From Ruminococcus sp. (GTDB lineage: Bacteria; Bacillota; Clostridia; Oscillospirales; Ruminococcaceae), in NCBI GenBank assembly GCA_003446315.1, contig DMBA01000316.1, positions 1 to 11,216 of the forward strand: DNA of 11,216 bases. Direction: 5' to 3'. The notes below the pieces were generated by a model. That model was given only the letters and a program-made list of their open reading frames with translations, made no database searches and was not told where the DNA came from. Shown in pieces: positions 5,192-11,216 of this stretch. Position 1 is the first letter of the stretch; the number at the start of each line of letters is the position of its first letter. Both the position numbers and the translations under genes were made by a program.

Positions 5192-8100
5192 TTGCAAAAC
5201 AAAATCATCAGCAAAGCATTGAGCCTGACTGCTGCTGCCGTACTCGGCTGCACAGGCGTGATTGGCTCCGGCGGATGGATGATGACAGGTTCTGCGGCGG
5301 AAGTCATTGACTATTCCAATGACGAGCTGTTCCCTGTGATCGTCAAGGTATCCGGCGAGGCAGTCATGGCAACACAAGAGGGAGAGATTCAGGGCGCAGA
5401 CTTCCTCGAAACAAGCGAAGCAGAACAGCTTTCCGATCATCTGGAAACTGTTCAGGAGCGTGTTCAGCGCGGTATTCGCAGCTTCTATCCGGAACTGGAT
5501 GTCAAATTCAGCTACAGCACACTCATCAACGGTTTTTACTGTGAACTGCCGGAAAGCCTCATCCCGCGTGTAGAAGAACTTTCCAGTGTTGTCAGCGTCA
5601 CGAAGCTCGACAAGAATGCAAAGCTGCATATGGCAACTGCTCCGGAACTGGGCGGCTATCCTGCTTATTACGATATCACAGGCTGCACCGGTGAAGGCTC
5701 CGTTGTTGCTGTGATTGATTCTGAGCTGAATGCGGATCATCCGATGTTTGCCCCGCTTGCAGACGATGTTCAGACCAAAGTATCCAGAGAAGATGTGGAT
5801 GCTGTTGTCAGCAGCGGTGAATTGAATTGCGATTTCACGACTGATGAGGTTTACCGCAGCAACAAGCTCCCGTTTGTTGCAGACTACGGTGAGAAGGATA
5901 CAGATACTTCTGATCCGAACTGGTACCACGGTACGCATGTCAGCGGTATTGCTGCCGGTAATGAGTATGAGGATGCTGACGGCAAAATTATTTCCGGTAT
6001 CGCTAAAGATGCGCAGCTCATGTTCTTCAAGGTTTCCACATCGGTGGTGGATATTGACTTCGGTGCGGCGATCGCTGCAACAGAAGATGCTGTGAAGCTC
6101 GGCGCAGATGTCATCAACATGAGCTTCGGCGTTGATAAAGAATACTTTGGCGATGACCCGTTTGCTGAGGCAATTACCACAGCAGAAAATGCAGGTGTTA
6201 TGGTTTGTATGGCTGCTGCAAACTCTGACAACGGTAAAGATTATTACGGTCGTCTGAATGAGCCGAGCAATCCGGATACCTGCACGCTGAACGATAAGAC
6301 CGCAAAGGGACAGGCTTCCCTGACGGTTGCTTCTGCTGATAATATCTATTCTGAGACAAGACCGATTCTCGAACTCGGTGAAACCAGAATCCCGATCCTG
6401 CCGTTCGTTACAGATCCTTTCTTCCCGGAAGAGCAGTTCCTGACGGATATTCTGGGCGAAGGTGAATTCGAGTATGTTTACATTGAGAACCAGGGTCAGG
6501 AAAAGGATTACTCTGAATATGATCTGGAAGGCAAGATCGTTCTCTGTGATTACGATGACGAAATGTTCAGCGTCTTTTATGATCTTGCTGCACAGAAGAA
6601 TGCACTTGGTATCATCTTTATTGATTCTGAGGTCACAAAGGGCATGAACGGTGTCTTGGTTTATTCAGATCTGCCGGCTGCCCTGATCAGCTACAGCGAC
6701 GGTCAGGCGATGATCGCAGCAGAAGAAAAGAAGATCTCGTACACCGGCAACAACATTGTGATCGACCATGCATCGCAGGTCAGCTCCTATACTTCCTGGG
6801 GCGTAAAGCAGTCTCTGGATCTCCGTCCTGACATCATGGGTGTCGGCGGTATTGTTGAATCCGCAGGCTATGAGGATTCGACTCAGACAATGTCCGGTAC
6901 ATCCATGGCAACCCCGTATCTCTGCGGATGCGTTGCTGAGATCATGCAGTATCTGCGCTTGAAGGACAGCACGCTGACCGGTAAAGCAAAGATCGAATTC
7001 GTTCACAATCTGCTGATGAACTCCGCTATTCCTTATACTGAGGAATATGACGGTGTCACCATGTTCGTTACACCGAGAAGACAGGGTGCAGGTCTTGTTT
7101 CCCTGGATCGCGCTGTCAATGACAAAGTGCTCATGATCGGCGATGAGGGTGCAGCAAAGGTCAACCTTTATGACAACCTTGGTGATTCCTTCGGCTTCAA
7201 TGTCAATCTCCAGAACATCAGCGATGAGGACGTTCAGTTCACCTCTGCAAGACTGGAACTGACAACAGACAGCTTCGCGCCTTATGTCGACGAAATGGGC
7301 ACGATCTCTGATGATATTTATGAGATCCAGGGTCAGACGAAGCTCTCTGCAAGTGCAGATCTCTCTGCTCTGACCAATGCGATTGCAGCAGGTGAGACAC
7401 AGTCTGTCGGTCTGAATGTATCCCTTGATCCGGCACAGACCGCATCTCTGCTGGAGACCTTCAAGAACGGCTTCTTCGTGGAAGGTTATCTGGTACTTGA
7501 AGGCGCAGAAAACTGCTGCGATATCTCCATTCCGCTGCTCGGCTTCTACGGCGATTGGGCTCAGATTCCGATCATGGATGAAGCAACCGGCACATACGGC
7601 ATTGAGAGCTTCGGCTATGACGGCATGGATGCAGGTCAGGCATTTGCAAACAAGATCGCACTGCTCCGGAAGCTCATGGATCGGATCCCGCTGGAACGCT
7701 ACTCTGAAATCAATAGCTTGATCTCTGAGAATGAGGACGGCACAGTTGATTTCAGCCCGCTTGAAGAATTTGCAACACCTGAGGAATGGGCTGAGTTTAC
7801 AGCAGAAGAAGGCGTTCCGTTCATTTCTCCGAATGGTGACGGCCTTGCAGACAGAATCCAGCTTGCAGGTATTGGCGTGCGTTTCTGCAAGTATACCGTT
7901 GCAATTCTGGATGAAGACGGCAATCAGATCGGCGATGCAATCACGGATCTCAGCTCTGATAAGGGCGCACTGCTCCAATTTGCTAATGACAGCGTGATTG
8001 CAGATCTCCCGAACGGCAATTATACACTTCGCGTAACTGCAAATATTGACTATGCATCTTCTTATGAGAATCCGCAGGTCTATGAGTTGGGCTTTACCGT

Positions 8101-9958
8101 TGATAAGGACGCTCCGGAAGTAACCACATCCGTTGAGGAGCGTGACGGCAGAACCATCCTGACCCTGACAGCAACCGATAACAAGGCACTGGACGGTGTT
8201 TACATTACCGGTATTGGCTACGGCGGTCTTGTCGGTGAGTATGATCCGGAAAACATCAACTATGATGGTTTTGTTCCGGAGGCAGCACTTGATTTGCTCC
8301 GCCAGAGTAAAATGGAATTTGCACTGGACGGTACCGCACAGTTTAATGATACGGAACTTCCGACGGTCGGCAGAATCCTGAACGGTACTGCTTCCAATTC
8401 TGAGCATGTTTCTGCTGCGCTGATTGATGTCATTCCTGCAACCGTTGATGAGGACGGTGTGTTCACCATAGAATATGATATCACAGATCTTGAGAATTAC
8501 ACGATCACCGTCATGGATAAGGCTTATAACATGAACGAAGTGTATTCCGGCAGAGATGCTGTGCGTACACTCAAGAAGGGTGTCTGGTACAGCAACGACG
8601 GCTTCTATGAGATCACAAAGGGCACCATCCGCCTTGCTTCTTACGAAGACGGCGATATCACAAAGTATAATTACACCATCAGCGGCGACACCATGAAGCT
8701 GTACAACAGAGTTGATTCCAAGGAATTCAGAATTGATAAGCTGGGCGATCAGGTCATTCGTCTGTATGATGAAAACGGCACAGCAAAAATCATGAACTAC
8801 ATGGAAGAGTATTATACAATTCCGAACTTCCGTACTCTCTGGGAAATTGAGAATGCCTGCATGTCATTCTACAAGAAGAACCTGCCGTATGAAATTGAGA
8901 GCACCGAGACAATCGTTCATAGCCCGGAAGATGTTGAGATCACATATCAGGTCAATCTCGCAGATATTCAGGTGGTTCCGCTGCACTTCAGAGCATCCAT
9001 GTTCTCTGATGAGATCGAGTGCGAACTGACATGGTTCCCGGTCAACATGTTTGAAATCCCGACAACCTTCATCCAGCCGGGTACATATATTGACGGTGAA
9101 AAGATCTATGTAATCAACAACGACAACGAGACTGGTTCGATTTTCAGCGCAAATGACTATGAAGTTGAGAACTTCTCTTATGTTTACAATGAGGACGACA
9201 CCGTTACGATTACCTCCGAAAGCTGGGATGAGCCGCGTACAGTGACGCTTTCCGTTGACGAAAACAATGGTCTGTATCTCTATGATGAGGACGGCAGCAT
9301 GCTCGCACTGTATCAGGTGATGGAAGAAACCATCACTTCTGATGATATCTACAGACTCGATCAGCTCGAAGAAATGATGCTTGCTTACGAAGGAGCTGCC
9401 ACAGGTGTGACTCCGGAATACTATGAGAGCTACACTTACGGTCTGGATGCTTACTTTACACTCACCAAAGACGGTTCTCCGTACTCTGATCCGAAGGCAA
9501 CTTATCAGATCTCCGTTCTGGATGCAACCGGTACTTACACTGTTCCGAATACAGAGGATTACTATGGCTACGAAATCTATGAATACGTTGATCTCAAGCA
9601 GATTCCTGAGCTGACCAACGCAGCCTACACACAGGCTGAGATCACTGAGATGGCTCAGAAAGATTATGAGGTAAAGAACGGCGTAGCACCGGCATCGGTT
9701 GAATCCCGCGTAGACAACTACGGCAGAGTACAGGTCAGAATGTATGACGAAGAAGGCAATGTGCTGGATACTTACACCATCCATGCAGATACCGGTGCAG
9801 GTTACAACAGCACAGATGAATCCATCAATCTGCCGCAGACCGGCAACAATGCACCGGCAGGTGCAGTTGCAGCAGCAGCAGCACTCGCTATGATGACAAT
9901 CGGCGCAGGTGCAGCAGCAGGTTCCGGCGTACTTCGCAAGAAGAAGGATGCTGAATAA
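5192..9958 (+). CDS. Cell-wall-anchored subtilisin-like (S8) protease, lactocepin/C5a-peptidase type
   Basis: A secreted serine protease of about 1588 residues. Order: signal peptide (1-36, ending GSAA), I9-type propeptide (about 45-150), S8 domain with D176 (VIDSEL), H246 (HGTHVSGIAAG), oxyanion N344 (AAANSD) and S571 (SGTSMATP), and a PA domain inserted at about 420-517. An Fn3-like domain ends in LLGFYGDWAQIPIMDE, as in lactocepins; then SPNGDG and Ig-like strands. Two similar unassigned modules lie at about 1130-1204 and 1297-1376. LPQTG (1547-1551), an Ala/Gly span and RKKKDAE form the wall-sorting signal; five GCA codons in a row encode part of that span. The Asp motif is DSE, not the usual D-S/T-G. 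I choose TTG 5192, 9 bases after AAGGG; ATG 5183 directly abuts that site. It probably degrades extracellular proteins; the substrate is unknown. The sortase gene follows 6 bases on. Confidence 0.93.
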   Translation: MQNKIISKALSLTAAAVLGCTGVIGSGGWMMTGSAAEVIDYSNDELFPVIVKVSGEAVMATQEGEIQGADFLETSEAEQLSDHLETVQERVQRGIRSFYPELDVKFSYSTLINGFYCELPESLIPRVEELSSVVSVTKLDKNAKLHMATAPELGGYPAYYDITGCTGEGSVVAVIDSELNADHPMFAPLADDVQTKVSREDVDAVVSSGELNCDFTTDEVYRSNKLPFVADYGEKDTDTSDPNWYHGTHVSGIAAGNEYEDADGKIISGIAKDAQLMFFKVSTSVVDIDFGAAIAATEDAVKLGADVINMSFGVDKEYFGDDPFAEAITTAENAGVMVCMAAANSDNGKDYYGRLNEPSNPDTCTLNDKTAKGQASLTVASADNIYSETRPILELGETRIPILPFVTDPFFPEEQFLTDILGEGEFEYVYIENQGQEKDYSEYDLEGKIVLCDYDDEMFSVFYDLAAQKNALGIIFIDSEVTKGMNGVLVYSDLPAALISYSDGQAMIAAEEKKISYTGNNIVIDHASQVSSYTSWGVKQSLDLRPDIMGVGGIVESAGYEDSTQTMSGTSMATPYLCGCVAEIMQYLRLKDSTLTGKAKIEFVHNLLMNSAIPYTEEYDGVTMFVTPRRQGAGLVSLDRAVNDKVLMIGDEGAAKVNLYDNLGDSFGFNVNLQNISDEDVQFTSARLELTTDSFAPYVDEMGTISDDIYEIQGQTKLSASADLSALTNAIAAGETQSVGLNVSLDPAQTASLLETFKNGFFVEGYLVLEGAENCCDISIPLLGFYGDWAQIPIMDEATGTYGIESFGYDGMDAGQAFANKIALLRKLMDRIPLERYSEINSLISENEDGTVDFSPLEEFATPEEWAEFTAEEGVPFISPNGDGLADRIQLAGIGVRFCKYTVAILDEDGNQIGDAITDLSSDKGALLQFANDSVIADLPNGNYTLRVTANIDYASSYENPQVYELGFTVDKDAPEVTTSVEERDGRTILTLTATDNKALDGVYITGIGYGGLVGEYDPENINYDGFVPEAALDLLRQSKMEFALDGTAQFNDTELPTVGRILNGTASNSEHVSAALIDVIPATVDEDGVFTIEYDITDLENYTITVMDKAYNMNEVYSGRDAVRTLKKGVWYSNDGFYEITKGTIRLASYEDGDITKYNYTISGDTMKLYNRVDSKEFRIDKLGDQVIRLYDENGTAKIMNYMEEYYTIPNFRTLWEIENACMSFYKKNLPYEIESTETIVHSPEDVEITYQVNLADIQVVPLHFRASMFSDEIECELTWFPVNMFEIPTTFIQPGTYIDGEKIYVINNDNETGSIFSANDYEVENFSYVYNEDDTVTITSESWDEPRTVTLSVDENNGLYLYDEDGSMLALYQVMEETITSDDIYRLDQLEEMMLAYEGAATGVTPEYYESYTYGLDAYFTLTKDGSPYSDPKATYQISVLDATGTYTVPNTEDYYGYEIYEYVDLKQIPELTNAAYTQAEITEMAQKDYEVKNGVAPASVESRVDNYGRVQVRMYDEEGNVLDTYTIHADTGAGYNSTDESINLPQTGNNAPAGAVAAAAALAMMTIGAGAAAGSGVLRKKKDAE

Positions 9959-9964
9959 TCACAT

Positions 9965-10504
9965 ATGAAGAAGAAGGAATTGAAGAAAAGGCAGATCGTG
10001 TTGTTTGCGATTGGCTTGGTGATGTTCCTGACGGGCTTCGGGATCTTATCCTTTATGGGTGTCCGGAAGATCCGGAGAGATATTCACCGGCAAAAGCTGA
10101 TGAAAGAAAACACGGTTCTCGAAATACCGGAACTGCATATCAAGGCTCCGGTGCTGGAAGGTGTCGGATTGGATGTGCTGGCTGAGGCAGCCGGTCATTT
10201 CCCGGATACCGGCGCGATCGGGCAAGGCAATTATTGCATTGCCGGACACAGCAGCGTGATTTACAAGGAGTATTTCAATAACCTGAAACATGCGCAAAAC
10301 GGAATGGAGATCAAACTTTCGGACGCTGAGGGGCATCAGGCAACTTATTACGTCGCAGAAACGAAGATCGTCAATCCGGATGAAACGTGGATTCTGGATG
10401 AAAGCGATGACTGTCGTGTGACGATCGTCACCTGTACGGATGACGGTTCGCAGCGATTTGTCGTGGTCGGAAAGCAGCAGCAGTCTGACGCATCCAATTC
10501 CTGA
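9965..10504 (+). CDS. Sortase (class D/E-like), probably dedicated to the upstream LPQTG protease
   Basis: Sortases are membrane cysteine transpeptidases that cut LPXTG between T and G and join the protein to peptidoglycan. This 179-residue protein has a basic N-terminus, one membrane span (about 11-33), and a compact beta-barrel domain. The catalytic set is complete: H95 in AGHSS, C157 in VTIVTCTDD, R164 in QRFVVVGK. The short length and lack of long extensions fit class D/E better than class B or pilus class C, though class is a judgement by eye. It starts 6 bases after the protease stop with no terminator between. No good Shine-Dalgarno is at the right distance (AAGGA is about 16 bases upstream, inside the protease gene), which suggests translational coupling. 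The adjacency makes the protease its likely substrate; this is inference. Confidence 0.9.
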   Translation: MKKKELKKRQIVLFAIGLVMFLTGFGILSFMGVRKIRRDIHRQKLMKENTVLEIPELHIKAPVLEGVGLDVLAEAAGHFPDTGAIGQGNYCIAGHSSVIYKEYFNNLKHAQNGMEIKLSDAEGHQATYYVAETKIVNPDETWILDESDDCRVTIVTCTDDGSQRFVVVGKQQQSDASNS

Positions 10505-10524
10505 CATGTGATCCTATAAGCGTA

Positions 10525-10556
10525 AAATGACCCGTCTGAAAAGGCGGGTCATTTTT
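10525..10556 (+). terminator. Intrinsic terminator of the protease-sortase operon
   Basis: ATGACCCGTCT (10527-10537), a GAAA tetraloop, and AGGCGGGTCAT form an 11-bp stem with one T-G pair, extendable by flanking A/T pairs. Five T follow at 10552-10556. It lies about 22 bases after the sortase stop. Confidence 0.9.
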
Positions 10557-10598
10557 GGATCGAAAATTGAGAATAAGCGTATTTCTCTGCAAAACGGA

Positions 10599-10627
10599 TT
10601 GCATTTTTCTGCGTAATATGCTATACT
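10599..10627 (+). promoter_or_regulatory. Extended -10 promoter for the DUF4375-like gene
   Basis: TTGCAT at 10599-10604, a 17-base spacer, and TATACT at 10622-10627 preceded by TGC, an extended -10. The start would be near 10634, giving a leader of about 55 bases. Confidence 0.75.
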
Positions 10628-10688
10628 AGGAATAGGATTCTGTACAGAGATAATATGTGAATAAGCGATATGCGGCGGAGGAACCAAA

Positions 10689-11165
10689 ATGAAATGGCTT
10701 GACGGAAGCGAATTGGATCTTACACAATTCACAGGGAAAACACTCTGCGAAAAACTCGCAGTGGAAATGTATGAGTATAGCAAAGAAAAGTGGCATGCCT
10801 GTGATGATTTCATTCAGGATGTGCTGTATGTGACGGACTTCGATACAGTCAGCAATATGGAAGGCTTTTCCACGCCGTATGACGGATATTTCACCGTTGA
10901 TGACTATACAAGGATCATTCATGCATTTCGTGCCATCGGAGATCATCACGACGCAGATTTGCTGACAGAAGCGCTGCGTCTGGATGCAGATTATACAGAG
11001 CAGCTTGGGGGCATCGAAGACGAAGATGAGGCGGAAACGGTATATGAAGCATTCTGCGATCAGACGGAAGCGCTGGAACAGGAATTGTATCTGAACACCG
11101 GCTTTGATATATGGGCTATGATCTATCAATATCTGGAAAGCCATATCCGGCAGCAGGAAGCTTAA
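10689..11165 (+). CDS. DMP19/DUF4375-like protein, unknown function
   Basis: A 158-residue acidic cytoplasmic protein without signal peptide or membrane segment. The middle (GFSTPYDGYFTVDDYTRIIH, then AFRAIGDHHDADLLTEALRL) has the pattern of the DMP19-like DUF4375 family: a Gly-rich loop, a helix ending in a-IG, then A-x-LL-x-x-A. An acidic stretch follows (IEDEDEAETVYEAF), then a helical C-terminus (DIWAMIYQYLESHIRQQ). The family's role is unknown; members often occur as free-standing small proteins, and DMP19 is a DNA-mimic protein, but nothing here shows that activity. ATG 10689 is fixed by GGAGG 7 bases upstream. The gene has its own promoter and lies behind the sortase terminator, so it is independent of the protease operon. 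Family recalled, not searched. Confidence 0.75.
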   Translation: MKWLDGSELDLTQFTGKTLCEKLAVEMYEYSKEKWHACDDFIQDVLYVTDFDTVSNMEGFSTPYDGYFTVDDYTRIIHAFRAIGDHHDADLLTEALRLDADYTEQLGGIEDEDEAETVYEAFCDQTEALEQELYLNTGFDIWAMIYQYLESHIRQQEA

Positions 11166-11180
11166 ATCGAAAAAACGGAG

Positions 11181-11216
11181 ACTTCTTAAAGAGTGCGCTC
11201 ATATAGAAGTTTTCCA
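11181..11216 (+). terminator. Possible terminator at the right edge
   Basis: ACTTCT (11181-11186) pairs with AGAAGT (11205-11210), with GAG/CTC inside (11191-11193 with 11198-11200), followed by TTTT. The inner AT loop does not pair well and the window ends at 11216, so the tail may be incomplete. Confidence 0.35.

Noticed and set aside
5240..5251. VLGC in the protease signal peptide resembling a lipobox
   Set aside because: The -2 Leu is not favoured, a normal signal-peptidase site (GSAA) follows at residue 36, and an LPQTG anchor is present at the C-terminus.
5174..5938. A 254-codon antisense frame over the protease N-terminus and leader
   Set aside because: Same antisense effect; it overlaps the signal peptide and propeptide coding sequence and lacks a ribosome site.
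6665..8407. A 580-codon open frame antisense to the protease gene
   Set aside because: It is a mirror effect of the protease's biased codon use. The product is rich in Cys, Arg and Ile with no recognisable domain, no ribosome site and no promoter, while the plus-strand protein has clear catalytic motifs.

Overview
The window looks like chromosome from a low-GC Gram-positive gut-type bacterium, most likely a Ruminococcus-like member of the Oscillospiraceae. This is inferred from roughly 50% GC, Gram-positive style Shine-Dalgarno sites, sigma-A promoters (several with an extended -10), an LPXTG cell-wall protein with a sortase, and a DUF6483-type protein. No mobile element, CRISPR array, rRNA or tRNA is visible.

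Left, minus strand (1-2104): one promoter at 2077-2104 appears to read a tight four-gene unit. Its genes are a ribbon-helix-helix (RHH) DNA-binding protein with a long unassigned C-terminal part, a small two-segment membrane protein, a DUF6483-like protein, and the start of the disaggregase ClpB, which runs off the left edge. Gaps are 37-45 bases and there is no terminator between genes. Two GGATTATA repeats 21 bases apart overlap the promoter and could be the RHH protein's own operator.

Centre-left (2144-3804): a divergent promoter drives an AlaX/DHHA1 alanyl-tRNA editing hydrolase behind a leader of about 145 bases. That leader can fold and also holds a 44-codon Cys-rich reading frame that stops 2 bases before the hydrolase. 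A bidirectional terminator ends the gene. From the other side, a promoter at 3655-3683 on the minus strand points at the same terminator and predicts a non-coding RNA of about 150 bases. A CorA-family metal transporter with a GIN rather than GMN signature follows on the plus strand.

Centre-right (4972-10556): an extended -10 promoter and a leader of about 180 bases precede a very large secreted subtilisin-like protease (about 1588 residues). It has a signal peptide, I9-type propeptide, S8 domain with PA insert, Fn3-like domains, a pair of similar unassigned C-terminal modules, and an LPQTG wall-anchoring signal. Six bases after it comes a small single-pass sortase, then a strong terminator. 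The pair reads as a protease and its dedicated anchoring enzyme.

Right end (10599-11216): a separate promoter drives a DMP19/DUF4375-like protein, followed by a possible terminator cut by the window edge.

The least explained items are the ncRNA candidate, the leader of the tRNA-editing gene, the RHH/membrane/DUF6483/ClpB linkage, and the repeated module in the protease.
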